NCBI GenBank assembly: GCA_021234155.1
Contig: JAJEKV010000093.1
Location: 2,029,712-2,093,711, forward strand
DNA length: 64,000 nt
Direction of reading: 5' to 3'
Source: Isoetes taiwanensis
Lineage: Eukaryota > Streptophyta > Lycopodiopsida > Isoetales > Isoetaceae
Shown: positions 44,051-56,660 of the stretch, in pieces
How positions within the stretch are numbered: position 1 is the first letter of the stretch
How the letters are laid out: every line of letters starts with the position of its first letter
Notes under the pieces: model-generated
Told to the model about the DNA's origin: nothing
Database searches by the model: none
The model's input: only the letters and a program-made list of their open reading frames with translations
Position numbers and translations under genes: made by a program

Positions 44051-44412
44051 TGTTGGATTTGAAATCAAATAGATGCTTAACCACCGATTACCTTCTAGCA
44101 CCCGACGGTAAGCTTGACCGTGGATTCTTGCCAGTACTCTGCTCCTTGGCCGTTGCCCTCTTGCTTGTTCTCGGCTTCACTCCTCAATCGAAACAGCCCT
44201 CGAATTATGCGCACCCTCTCCCTCTGACCCGGCACTTCTTTTCACCTATTTGGCCTCCCACTCGGGTTGGTTTCCTGCGCTCACTTCCACACACTGTTTT
44301 CGTCATTCCCTTTTTTTCTTTCGTCCGATCTGCATCGGACCTTCACTTGTCATTGCCCTTCAGCACGCCCGCGGCGTTAATGCCAATTTGAACATGCCAA
44401 GTGTATTCAACA
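44051..44412 (-). repeat. Copia-2 3' LTR
   Basis: Direct repeat of 47740-48087. Begins TGTTGGATTTGAAATC and ends GTATTCAACA. TCTCCCCCTC directly after it is the polypurine tract on the minus strand. Confidence 0.9.
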
Positions 44413-44419
44413 TCTCCCC

Positions 44420-45990
44420 CTCGGCTGTACCTCCGAATGCCAACTTGCTCCTTTGCTAATTTCAGCTTGTCTCCGTCAGTACGGCAGCTGTGAGCATGTC
44501 ACTTTCTTTGCTCATGTGTCGAGATATACCTCACTTCTATTTCCCTCTTTCTACTTCATCCCTTACGAAATGATGATGTATCTGGATATGTTTGGTTCTA
44601 GAATGGCATGTGGGATTCTTGCACATCGCCCTCCACTTCTATTGTCCCGCGATAAAAGCCGCAGTTGGCCCTTTTATTATGACCTATTTATTTGAGCATT
44701 CTTCTTAGCCATCTGATTTAGGCGCTAAAGGCGCCACATAATCTCGCTTCGGCACTAGATTTGGCCCACGCATTCTGCTTTTTACATGCCCATGATATTG
44801 TGTTTTCGATTTTGCACTACGTACCACGATGTGGATTTTCCGTCGTCTATGTCTCCTCCCCATCAGCATCTGCATAACACCGTTAGTTCATGTCCATCAC
44901 TTCCATTAAAATGGATGCCATGACCCCATCGTCCCTTCAAGTATCTCAAAACTTCGTTTGGCGGCTATCCAATGTTGTATACGGATTATTATTATATTCT
45001 TTCGATAAATTATTTTGCATATGCAATATCCAGGCCTAGTGCAATTTTGCGACATAAAGCGGGCTTAGGACCAGCTCATGATAAGGCCTTTTCTTCATTT
45101 CTTTCATCTCTAATGCGGTCTTGGGGCTCATCTCACTACTAATCCTTGTACACGGCGCAATGGGGTTTTAGCGGGATTGCAATCTTGCATCCTAAATTTA
45201 TTTAACATCTTTTCGATATCTTTGCTCTCCTGTAGTCTCGCTCCCCTTAAAGCGGAACTCCTTGGACTTCCATCCCTAGTGGCTTTTTTAGTTCTCAGGC
45301 ATCATCATTTTGGGCGTCTTTTTTAATAGCATTTTGCATTTGGCCATCCATTCTCGTCATTTGCTTGCAATGCCGCGATCATCATACATACAATGCCATA
45401 ATCGGGCATTTGTCTCCTTCTTTCCACATGTATAGATTGCCTTGGGTCTTGGCTTTATAAAGCCAGCGAGATATCAAGAACTTGTTCATACACAAGTACC
45501 CGCCTTTGCCTTAATCCATAAATTGCCTTTTTAGCTTTGCAAACCATATTAGTGCTTTCTCATACCCTTACGGCTGCTCATGTATATTTCCTCTTCCAAG
45601 TAAGCCATTTAGGAATGCGGTCTTGACGTCCATGTGTTCTATGTCCATGTTTCTCTGCAAGTGCAGTGCTTGACATCCCTTACACTTGTGAGCTTCACAA
45701 TAGGTGAAAAGGTGTCTTTGTAATCGATTCCGGCTTCACGTGTGTAACCCTTTTGCAACTAAGTAGACCCTTGTACCTTTCCAGACCCATCGGCATTTCT
45801 TTTGATCTTAAACAACCATTTGCTTCCCACTACATTCTTGTCTTTTGGTCTAGTCACTAATTCATATGTTCTGTTTGCTTAAAAGAGTCAATTCACCTTC
45901 CATTGCTTCCTTCCATTTTCTTTGCGTCGGACCACATTTACCTTTGCTCAAGCGTTTTTGGTTCTACAAACACGACATCACCTTTGGCTT
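44420..45990 (-). pseudogene. Copia-2 reverse transcriptase and RNase H
   Basis: The minus strand around 45690-45590 reads NMDIEHMDVKTAFLNGLLG, the conserved copia reverse transcriptase block. Upstream, about 45860-45760, matches SKWLFKIKRNADGSGK in broken frames. Around 44870-44800 DADWGGDIDDGKSTSWYVV marks RNase H. No frame exceeds about 100 residues. The catalytic YVDD is only partly readable (ALYV at about 45400). Confidence 0.78.
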
Positions 45991-45999
45991 TGGCTCCCT

Positions 46000-47200
46000 C
46001 TTTGTTGCGCCATATAGCTCTTGTATCAAAGGGGGAGTTCTGCTCTGGCTTTCGACCTCTTTACGGCGTCGCGTACCTCCCCTTACTCCTCTTCCTTCCT
46101 CTTCCTGCGTCTCTGGCCGCACCTCACCTGCATGCTCCTCGGTGCACTTATCGGCCTCAAAAGGCCTCATGCACCTCCTCGTGCTCCATCTCCGGTGTAT
46201 CGCGATTTGCACTATCGACCTCTCGATCTCATGCACCTCATCGGTTCAACATCCGAGTCATCCATCACCCGGTTGTTTGTTTTCAGCTACTTCCTCCTTT
46301 TCCTTTTCCTTTTCGTATCCTCTTCAAAAAGATTCTATTGGAACCCATTACGCTTCTTCTTGCCCTTCATGGGACTCTTCCTATCTTTATACAATATTGC
46401 TTCATCAAATACAAGCGTCTCTGCTAATTGTATTTTTATATGTATTCTGAGGGTCATATAGCCTATAGCCATTGGTTTCCTCATCATATCCTACCAAGAA
46501 GGTTGGAATACTTCATTTATCCAATTTCCCTGCAGGCTCCTCTGGAACTAACATATAGGCCAAACACCCATAAATCTTCAATCGTTCAACGGTTGTCTTT
46601 TTCGGACCATATTTCCTCGGGAACACCTCCCTTCAAAGCGGTGTTGGCAACTTTCGTTTACGTATATAGCGCAGTTACTCTTTGCTTCTCCCCGGGTAAT
46701 TGGGTAATCCGGCATGCTTCAACATACATCCGGTTTGCATCCATAATGGTGCGATTTTACGCCTGAAATACCATTCTGGCGAGGTGTATAGCGACATGTA
46801 TATTGCCTCTTAATTCCACCTTATCGACAAAATCTTATAAATTCACTTGACCTGTATTCGCCACCAAGATCCGAGCCTCAATGATTTTACACGCGGAAGA
46901 TGTCTCACGTTCCACCTCTGCGACATAAAGGCAGGAAGGCATTGAATACTTGATCTTTGAACGCAGATAATAACACTTTTGCGCCTAATGAAATCATCTA
47001 TAAATGTAGCAAAATAAAACTTGCCTCCAAGACTCTGTACTTGCATAGGTCCACACACACATCGAATGTACCAACTCAAGCGGCTTAGATGCTTGCCGTC
47101 CTTTTTTTTTTGAAGGAAGTCTAGCACCTTGCCCTAGCATGCAAGATTCACATACTCCATGTTCTTCATCACCAAATGTCAATCCATTTAACAAATTATG
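46000..47200 (-). pseudogene. Copia-2 pre-integrase, integrase and linker
   Basis: From 47194 downward the minus strand reads LNGLTFGDEEHGVCESCMLG (HHCC zinc part), then LELVHS, and in shifted frames VCGPMQVQSLGGKFYFATFI with DDF (integrase core start). The linker at about 46236-45964 is rich in Glu/Arg and ends IQELYGATKREPKPK. The second and third catalytic acids are not visible in a clean frame. Confidence 0.82.
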
Positions 47201-47739
47201 CTTTCTTGCAATTTTAATACTTGTTATAATTTACATGCCATTCTCAAATGCCAAGTATGTATATCGCCTACTCTTGAAACTTTGTTAATAGCATTCACAT
47301 TCAACTCAAATAAATTTCCGTTTCTTTGAGCCTCAAATGTTTTCACACCCTCTTTTATAAATTTGCAACCGGTCTTGTGAAATCTCAACTCAAAACCATC
47401 GTCTACCGTTTACATACGATAATAAATTAAAGAACATGCCGGTACATACAATGCATTTGGCACATTGACAGCAGTTTACCTTCCCTTAATAATTCAAGAT
47501 TTCCTCGTCGAGACTTCCTCAAGTATTCCATTCCCCATTTGAACTACTCCGGGCCTCTCACCTTCTCGAAAACCCCGTAACATCTCGCATGAATTCTACA
47601 ACAATAACCTCGGCTCCACAATCTAGGGTCAATACATTCTTACTCCTTTGTGTATGACCAATTTGCTCCAATAGTTGTTAATTTCTAAGCTTTCAAGTGC
47701 TATCTCCCACCCGATCAAAACTTGGCTCACGATACCCTT

Positions 47740-48087
47740 TGTTGGATTTAGAAATCAAATAGATGCTTAGCCACGGTACCTTCTAGCACCCGGACCCAAA
47801 GCTTGACCTGGATTCTTGACCGGCTCTGCTCCTTGGCCGTTGCCCACTTTCGCTTGTTCTCGGCTTCACTCCTCAATCCCGCCCTCCGGAGTGTCGCACC
47901 CTCTCCTCTGACTTGGCACTTCTTTTCACCTATTTGGCCTCCACTCAGTTGGTTTCCACTGCGCTCACTTCCCTGCCTGTTTTAGTCATTCCCTTTTTCT
48001 TTCGTCCGATCGCACATCGGACCTTCACTTGTCATTGCCCTTCAGCACCCGCGTGTCAAATTTGGAACATGCCAAGTGTATTCAACA
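47740..48087 (-). repeat. Copia-2 5' LTR
   Basis: Begins TGTTGGATTTAGAAATC and ends GTATTCAACA. Directly inside it (47721-47738) the minus strand reads GGGTATCGTGAGCCAAG, an initiator-tRNA-Met primer site with CAGAG read as CGTGAG. Confidence 0.9.
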
Positions 48088-49118
48088 ATACAGGAACACT
48101 TGAATGGGCCCACGCCCGGCTCTTCGGGGTGACCCCCCTTTGTGCAATGGGTGCTTCGGATAACAATCCATATCTTGCGGATCTGCTCGGACCAAACTCT
48201 TCATCGAGGTACATGCAGGCTTGCCAATCATTTATCTCTCGGCTAAGCTGAAGGCCGCAAGCGAGATAAGGAAGTATCTAGGACATCGAGGATCTTCCCT
48301 ATGCACAAATTTATATCGACACCTCATTTGGATACAATCAATTCTGAGCTCTGTTGGATAGCAAGGCGGTCCCCACGGGATAGGATAGCCCTCTGTCAAC
48401 TCTCAACTCTCTTGCTTCTCTTTGGGATCGTTGGTGTCAAGCTCTTGATGGGATCTTGTCGGTCAATTCGAGGGAGCCGGGCTCGGCAACCACCCACGGG
48501 CATGGTTCCTTCTCCCTATGCTTCCACGGGCGTACCACCCGCCCAGGTTCTGACTTACGATTGGCGCCTCCCTTTTGGACCAAGGTCATGGATGGTCATC
48601 TTGGGATGGACTCCACCTCGGATCTCGGCCGGATCTCCGGTGGGATCCACGTTTTGTTCGCCCGCTCACATTGGGAAGAAGGTGCCCTCTGGATACCACC
48701 GCGAATTGGATCTACATTGCTAATGGCGTGGTTGGCTTGGCCGTGGATCGCTTCATGGTCTTGACACCTTCTTGCTGCCCTCAAATGCATTTTGCTAAGC
48801 TCCTTAAACGCGGCGTCCCATTTTCCTTTGCAATCGAATGCGATTGTCGGTGCCTTTGGCCTCGGACCTGTCTCCTCCTCATGGAATGTCGACACATTTC
48901 TTGAGCGCCATCTTGCCCTTTTGAAGACACATGGTACGCTCTCGCTTTCTTATTGATGCGAGATCCGCCCTTGGCCAAAACCTCCTCCTTTTCAAAACAC
49001 GCCCGAGGATCTCATTAGCGATTACCATAATGGTGCGGCCCTCACTCCGTGAGGATCACTGAACAGAGATGGCTTGCCCTAGGAAACACTTCCTCCTTTT
49101 CTTCACTCGAAAGTGTCG
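48088..49118 (+). pseudogene. Unknown post-integrase ORF of the gypsy element, second part
   Basis: Downstream of the nested copia, frames read TLEWAHARLFGVTPLCAMGA, then NPYLADLLGPNSSSRYMQAC, and later TKVMDGHLGMDSTSDLGRIS, SHWEEGALWIP and WIYIANGVVGLAVDRFMV. Trp-rich and shifting frames. No known domain was recognised. It may encode an env-like or second RNase H-like product, but the sequence does not decide this. Confidence 0.4.
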
Positions 49119-49130
49119 TTTGGTGGGGAG
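49119..49130 (+). other. Gypsy polypurine tract
   Basis: GGTGGGGAG abuts the 3' LTR start TGTTAG on the plus strand, as expected for the primer of second-strand synthesis. Confidence 0.75.
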
Positions 49131-49690
49131 TGTTAGTCCTGTGCCTCACCGTGCAGGACTATTCATCATCTGACGGACCAGGTCAAGCTCAAGGATCCTC
49201 ACCAGCCACGGGTCAGCCATCAAGGCTCGTGAGACCAGCGGCCGGACCACGCGGTCAAAAACGGGAGTCAACAAGAGGCGTCGCTTCGGACAAGTGACGT
49301 CCGATCACCGCTTGCGTCGGCGTCGGCGTTATTCTAGGCACTTCAAGAGTAACAGCCAACATTCCTGCAAATCGGGCCTCCTTCCGAGTCGGCACCAGAG
49401 ATCACTCGAGTGTCTATATTGGGCCCAAGGCCATTGTACTATATATATGAGTAGAGCTAGCACATGAGTTTTAGATGAGTTTTGAGTCTTGTCTCCTTTC
49501 AGTTTTCTCTCTATTGCGAGAGCTCATGTATGTTCATCATTGATATCAAGGAAGTTTATCATTCTTCTCTCATTTGTTCTGTTTTCTTCTCTTCTTGCAA
49601 ATCCTGTGACATAGTCCCCGGACTCTCTGTTAGATCCACGGGTCCTCACAGAGGGCTGTCTTCCAGAGTTCCCAACCCGGACCCCAAGCA
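49131..49690 (+). repeat. Gypsy 3' LTR
   Basis: Starts TGTTAGTCCTGTGCC and ends CCCCAAGCA, then GCGCTATTCTAAG of the host as in copy A. Many differences from the 5' LTR involve CAG/CTG sites. Confidence 0.92.
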
Positions 49691-51539
49691 GCGCTATTCT
49701 AAGTCTCCCAAACCATTGGGCAAAGTGGACTGACTTTGTTTGATGTGGAAATGTCGCCATTGTGTGAATATGATACAATGGCGAATAGGCAATCAACAGC
49801 CCAGATAATACAAAGTTATTTATTTTGATGTTCTTTTGTGCATATGTAATTGAAAGTTTGCTTCTCTACCTTGTCCATGCTAGGCACATCCTGTTATCAT
49901 AGCACTCCATGATATGACATTATGGGAGATATCAAATTGAACAAATGACAAGCATCCTATATGTTCCCACATGTACAATACATAAGCGGTCTATCCAACT
50001 AAACATGTTGTTTTTCCTCTTATACATATCCCGCAATCAAGTATGACCCATAACTTGACAATGCATTTTGATGACTTGTCAAGAACTATACATCTTCTAC
50101 ACTTAACGTAAGGCTTCATGCCACCACAACATCTAATAGAAGATCAAGTTTGTGCAAAAGAGAGGAAGTAGAAGACCAATGCTTATAATTGTATTATGGT
50201 TGTGCAAAAGAGAGGAAGTTAGCTTGCATACCCAAAGAATGCCAATAAATAAATATTTTCCACTTATGCTATTTTTGCATTTGCAAATCGCAGAATGACC
50301 AAACTAATAATTTGGATAATTGAGTTAATGCTTGTAAATGAGGTGCGACAAAAATGAAGATGGCAATTTATAGAAACAAACTTTAATAATGTTGTAGCAA
50401 CCATTGTCAATTACTCCAAATTAGTTTGAATCCCGCATACACTCCAAAGTCGTTGCACCATAGATAAATTTGTCTAGAAGCACATCTTATGATCTGAGAT
50501 AAGAAAGAGTGCAAACTACCAATGTTAATAAGGATTTAATGTAAAAGACTTGCGATGTTTGAGTTCTTGAGCAAAGCCACGCCGCCATCGGAATAATCTT
50601 TAGAGAAACCTAGCAATAAAAAATTCACAAAAGAGGCTCATTCTTCTCCATTTTAGTTAACTATGAGGCTCATTCTTCTCCATTTTAGTTAGCTATGGGA
50701 TTAATCCTCGCTTGGTTCATGTACAACAAATGTTGAAACATTCGCCATAACTTTGTAGAATTCAAATGGTGATCTCAATGCATTCAACATTTTTATTCCA
50801 ATGTGAGTGTGCCATGTAAATCAACTATGAACTCTTACACTCGATTTGTGGTGTCATAGCATTAAGATTGTCCAAAAGAAATGGTTTGTGGCTCTCACCT
50901 CTTATGAAGAGAATCATGTGCCAAATCAAATGGTTACCTATTGAAATGCCTTGTTCAGAGCACAATAAACTCAGAAAAATTCTGCATTTATAATTGTGCG
51001 AGGCAAATATTTCGTTCTCAATGCATTCAATATCTTTCTATTCCAATGTCGTTGTGCCATGTAAGTCGATTATGAACTCTTAAAATCTAAACCGTAGTGT
51101 TACAATATATTCACTTAAAGAATTTGAATACCAATCACCTCCCAAACGAAATGATTACAAAAGAAATCACGTGGTCTCACCTCCTTGTAAAGAGAACCAT
51201 GTGATAACATCCTGCGGTGATGCAAAAACAGGGGTAGATCTGAATGGTATGCGAGGTTATAGAGTCCCAATATTTCACATGCAACCTTTAAGCAACCATT
51301 CTAAGACCGGCCAATACACGCCCCGTTTCTTGGTTTTAAAAAAGAGAGCATTTTATCCTTACAATTATCAGCTTCAAAAGATATTCAAAGAATGCTATGG
51401 ACAAATGCAAAATGCTAATAAATTATCAAACGCCCTATATTTAAACTATAACACATGATGAACATAGAGCTTCCGTATAATTCTTAGAAAGGGTTCTCAG
51501 ATGAAATTTATAGCTGATCCGTAACATGCAGTTGTGGTC

Positions 51540-52062
51540 TAATCACATCTCCAACAGATCTAGAATTGCACTACTTGCGGTGTAGAGGCTAGAGGCTATG
51601 CTAGAACAAATCGTAATTTCCATAGCCGTTTGGTCATGGTTACTATCTCTCTTCCATGTGGTCTTGACTAGCCAAGCAGGTGCTTTCGCCATTTATCCTT
51701 CCACTTGGAACAATTTTGCGAAGAACAGGCTTTCCTCTTTAGCTTCAGTCTGGTTGTTGTGGTATATTTGGAAAAGAAGGCTAATGTATATCTTCAAGGG
51801 CTTATCAATTCTTGTCAACCAACTTCTTTCACGGTATAAGATAGATTGGTGAAGGCATACTTATGTTCTCAGCTTGCTCCGGAGAAAAAAAACGTTTGAT
51901 TTTTGAGGAATATTTGGGTATCTTATCTTATGCATAGACAAGTGCCACCTTTCGACTGGATTATCTTTGTCGCCGAGATTTTATTCTGTCTCTGCATTTA
52001 TGTGTGTACTTTTCCGAATTTTGAATAAGAGGTTGTCGCCCTTCAAAAAAAAAAAAAAAAAA
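51540..52062 (+). mobile_element. 5'-truncated poly-A LINE, C-terminal end (copy B)
   Basis: Counterpart of 10500-11053. One frame reads SVWLLWYIWKRRLMYIFKG before breaking. The 3' end and poly-A (52045-52062) are conserved. Differences from copy A lie largely at CTG/CAG sites. Confidence 0.62.
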
Positions 52063-53912
52063 TACGTAATTTCCAAAATCTTGAACGTGAGGCATTGGCG
52101 AGAATGATTCGAGATCCCTAATTGGTGGGAACTCAAGAAGAAGACTTTGGTCCCGTCACGGTTCCTTTATCGGAAATATCTATAACATATGATTGAGTTT
52201 CCAAGCATGTATTAGGTCTCCACATAGGTGATCCCTCAGTTACTGCTTTTTGAGTCGGAAATCTAGAGGTCGAGGAGGAGGCATAGGTGAATTTCCATCA
52301 AGTTGACCAATTACGTAATTATTTCCAGATTGCAAAGTACTTTTCAGAACTTGGCTCTCGCACATCCATCTTGGCTTGGAACTGCTTTTGCATCATAGAA
52401 TCAATTTTGTAGAGTGTAATACAATAATGTTAGCCTTGTGCATTCCCTCCATTATGTGGTTATCAATTGGCTTAAAAAGAAATTACCTCCTTTACATCAT
52501 TTGTTGTTGTAGAATGTTTTTGTGTGTGGTGGCAAGTCCCATCAATCTGAAAGTTATAGAAAGCAAGAGCATCGCTTAACCTTTTACTCGATAACACCAA
52601 CCATGAGAGCTAACGATTTTACCTTGAAAATGTTGCTTTATCATATATTCTAATCTAGTGCTACCTGCAAAAGTTAAGCACAAATTAAACTTTGTAACCT
52701 ATGAAAGTATTGCACAAAGCATCTCAAAGGAAAGGAAAGCATACAACATTAACAAAGACATAGTCCATCAAACATTACTCCCAAAGACAAAATAGCCATG
52801 GCTTTAGTTTCAAGCCAACAAACCAACTTAAATAAAATATAAGAATGTAAATGGTGGTCTAATAGAAGCATGGGATCCAAAGAAGAATCAAAATTGGTTG
52901 GCCATAGCTTTTACCCCCAGAAATCACTATACCGTTGTGCTTGGTATGCACCGACTTTTGATGAGATGGGGATAAAACAATGAGCTTGCCTTTATAAAGA
53001 TAATGCAATCGGGATTCTGAGTTCTTTGAAGTGCGTAAGCATTAGGTAAAACCCTTGGGGACGCTACATCCACCTTTTACTATGATTTCACAAAGTTACA
53101 GCCTCGCCACTTTGCAGAAGCATGAGGGGCCTACAACTGCAAAGCAAAGGAATTTTCAATGAATTACTTCCTCTAGCAATCCTGTTGCATTCCTTTCCAT
53201 TCTCGCAAATAACACTAAGGTGGTCGATACGCAATTAATCTTCTTAACCTTTTACATTCAGGATCACTCTTTATGGTAGTCCGAATACCTTTTCCTCACC
53301 TCAATATTCATGAATTCAAAAGCAAAGAAGAGCTAAAGCATTGGTCTAGAAGTAGAGGGGCTTCATTGAATAGATATGCCTTTAAATGTTTTATTGTCGA
53401 TATATAAAGAAAAAGTGGAACGAAATTGCTCAACATGAAGCTTGGAATGAAAATGGCATGAAATGGGAACAGGTACTAGTATGTGCTAGAAATGACCTTA
53501 TCGCAGGGAATCTTCTTGACCAACCCATTTGGTCCACGCAGACAATAAACGCCCTTCTATTCTTGGATCCTCAAACCCCTTAATATTGGCACCGCATGAT
53601 CCCGAAAGATATTGGCGTAATGCAATACGTATAAAAAAAAGGTTATCTTGTCGTGAGGTATATTGCATCCCGTAATTGTATAGGGTGTTAAGTACGCTTA
53701 TTATCAAGCATGATGTAGCTTAATCGTATCTAGTAACTTCCCCACGATTATTAATAGTAGCGACTTCACGGTTATTAATAGGAGTGTCGAGATATGCATT
53801 GTGTGGATTTACAAATCATTCGATTGCCTTCATGTAGGACACATAAAATGAAAGTCAAGAGCTTATGTGCAAAGATATGTTGTTTGCTTATGCTCTATGT
53901 GATGTTTCACAA

Positions 53913-55612
53913 CCGATGCATTGCGATTGCATGGGTACTCCATAGTGAAAACCTCTTTGCAATTGTTCATGCAGATGGTAATAACTATTTCTATGATAAG
54001 GTATAACAATGAAGCAATTTCTTTCAATGTAAGGTCATGCATTAATGGCTCTAGGTGTAGCATGTTTAATGTATTGGAATTTTTGAGGATTGTGAGGGTC
54101 AACAATTATAGGGCATGCACAAGAGTTACGAGGCATGCGGTTTGGTTTATAACTAGAAGTATTAAGTGGGAATTTGTATTCATAGGTGTAAAAGAAACTC
54201 CTATCATGCTTAACACAAATTTATCTAGAATAATATGTCTCCTCTTCATGTCTTGTTGTTTGTCCTTTCGTAAGCCACGGTCCAAGATGAGCAAATGCAA
54301 ATTGATAGCCAATTTTACTTAAGGAAGCATGGTAAAACATTTGAAAGGTTTTCGGGCTCATTTAATCTACCGAAGGTATTTTAGTTCAATTGCACCCATT
54401 AACTTTGAGTACTTCATGGGAGAAGAGAAATCTTATCTTGAAATCCCGGTTGAAGTTCTCATAGCTTTCTCATTGATTAAAATCCTACAACTTTTCTCAC
54501 GCCAAAATGGTGTGCATAAATAATTTTTAAATCTCTATTACCATTTTATCCTCGCACCAAACTTTTTACTCACCATGATATGGTAACTTTTCTATGTTGT
54601 TTGTCATCTACGGCTTTTCAAAATGAAGCATTATTTGCAAAATGTCATTCAAAAGATAGATTATATTAACAAGTCTCAATGTACGTTTTGCAAGTGTATT
54701 AAGCACATCTTATTAATAAAGTATGATGTTTGTCATTCATATTTTTCAGGTCCAAATGGGAAGTATATATTTTAACAAGAGGAGAAGATGATTTGGTGCA
54801 AGTATGGAGTATGAAAGATCATGTTGTTGTTGCTTAAGGTGAGGGATATAATTCCTGGGTGAGTTTCCATCAGAAGATATGTGGTAGGGCTTAGGTAATT
54901 TTGCCATGGAAAAACCTTAATGCCACGAAAAATTATATTGTATTTGTTCTCTTCTAATGCATAGGAGTTAAAATAGATTCCTTCAACTGTTGTCACAGGT
55001 TAGTCAAGTTGCATTTGATCCATATTGGTTTTCACCTGGTGCAGCTGGTGAAACAACTTATTGATTTGGATCGGTGGGTCAGGTATACTATTGCTTCACC
55101 TGAAATCTTGCCAGTCAGATTGAAACCATCTATTTGCATCAAGTTTTCTCCAGCTGGCTAATCATTCAATATCTTGATTTGAATGCATAGTAAAGTTGGA
55201 TGTCTCCGGAACTAGGTTATGGTTATAATCAGGATACACAACTGCTTCTTTTGGATTTAGCAATGGATGAGGTGGTTGTGCCACTCAGAAGATTAGCTCC
55301 ATCTTGCCCATCTCCATCATATAGTGGAAATAGTAATGGAAAGCAACAAAGGTTGATGGTTCACATTCACAGTGTTCTTCAACCATCTCCCTCGGAAAGA
55401 GGTCCCAAAGTTGGTACCTTTAATGTCATAGTGGGGTGCATCCGAGCCTCTTTTCTGGACTTTCTTTTACCCAAGTGATTCCATAATGGCCGCTTCTCAT
55501 GAAGGGCATATTAAAATTTGGGATAGAGCAGTTCTCGATGATTTCTTAGTTGGCGGTCGCGAGAATTACGTTGGAAGTCCGGAAACATAGACAACAATAA
55601 AAAGTAGCAATC
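53913..55612 (+). pseudogene. WDR20-like WD40-repeat gene fragment (copy B)
   Basis: The same four blocks as in copy A lie at 53914-54000, about 54750-54858, 54999-55082 and 55233-55612. It shares the TAA and the TGA in blocks 2 and 3 with copy A, so those lesions predate the duplication. It keeps CAG (Gln) at the end of block 3, where copy A has TAG, and CGA before block 1, where copy A has TGA. It has its own two-base gain in block 2 (AAGTATATATTTT). The central exons are missing here too. Confidence 0.82.
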
Positions 55613-55804
55613 ACAAACAAGAAGGATATATTAGCATTATCCTCTTTGGGCCAGAGGCCCTGCCAATGACTTTAAACTTCAAAGGTGTTGTGCATTTGAC
55701 ATCTGCTACAGTCCAACTTGGTGGCCATTCCTATTCTATCAGCAATAATATTTAGGTGTTGAATTTGAGGAAATGTATCAAGCTTTTTGACCGAGTTAAT
55801 CCGT

Positions 55805-56660
55805 GATGTTCCCTACCAAATATCGACACCGTCATTGCATCTCGGCAGAAATCCCCCATCCAACCCCTACGGTAGCGATATCCCTCCGGGCCTATCCACG
55901 ACCCCAATGTACCCTTGGTGTGGAAAGGGAACACGGAGGTGTCTTGGGTGCCCTTCCCCTATGGACTCCTATAACAGCGGAAGCATAACACAACGTCAGC
56001 ACTAACAACAATAGTACATCAAACTACCTCAAAGGGTAGCACGTCCATACATCCATAAATACAACAAGGATAATGTCATGCCATAAAACATGAGAGCTCT
56101 TACCTAGGCTCAGGACTTGCAAGGGAAGTAGGCATTTGGGCCTCAAGATAGAGCGCATAGAGATATAACAATGGCTTGGTGGGCTATAGACCATTGTGGC
56201 TAGGGTTGACAACTCCATCCGCCCTTCCCGTGCGGCATACTTTTCGGACTAGCTAGATCGGCTCTGGCGTGACTATAGCCTTCCGGGAGACGTAATCCTA
56301 TGGTATCACCCAGTGGAACTACTCCGGGTTGCATCTCCCCAGTCCGATGAGGCAGGAAGGGTTGCATCTACCCTTCCTGAGGTCTAGTAGTTTCGTGGGC
56401 GGCTAGAGAATCGTGGCGACACACAATCCGTCCCTGACTGAATTCCCTAAAACAAGAGCCAGGCCATACCTCAAGAACTTGAGAAGCGGGGGCAACACCA
56501 TTGCCCCAAGAGGTATCGGACCCATACCCGCCCACTCAAAGTGACCACTATAGGCCTAGCCCGCTATGGATTCCCAAGAGTGGCGCTCGGTGGGACCTCC
56601 CCTCCACTTTGCCACTAGGAGGGTTTATCGTGAGAGAGCCCTTCATAGACTTGAAGAAAT
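55805..56660. mobile_element. Probable LTR or retroelement-derived block (copy B)
   Basis: Counterpart of 14855-15702. It is truncated on the right, where copy B jumps to sequence equivalent to 17839 of copy A. Confidence 0.35.

Larger units (their letters stand above)
44051..48087 (-). mobile_element. Second Ty1-copia element, nested in the gypsy
   Basis: LTRs of about 350-360 bp (44051-44412 and 47740-48087; TGTTGG to TTCAACA) bound 3.3 kb of minus-strand copia sequence. The flanking gypsy frame is interrupted exactly here. Internal order from right to left is primer site, gag remnant, integrase, Arg/Glu-rich linker, reverse transcriptase, RNase H. It is heavily frameshifted. A 5-bp target duplication is not clean (ATGCGGG left, ATACA right), perhaps because of miscalls. 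Confidence 0.9.
34244..49690 (+). mobile_element. Ty3-gypsy element with nested insertions, copy B only
   Basis: Two LTRs (34244-35351 and 49131-49690) bound a plus-strand gag-pol in gypsy order: gag, protease, reverse transcriptase, RNase H, integrase. Copy A has the unoccupied locus at about 8675-8690. After removing a TRIM-like insert (34364-34890) and a copia element (44051-48087) the gypsy itself is about 10.9 kb, because about 3.8 kb of extra sequence lies between integrase and 3' LTR. The integrase end lacks a recognisable chromodomain, so an Athila/Tat-like placement is possible. The target duplication could not be read clearly. Confidence 0.92.
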
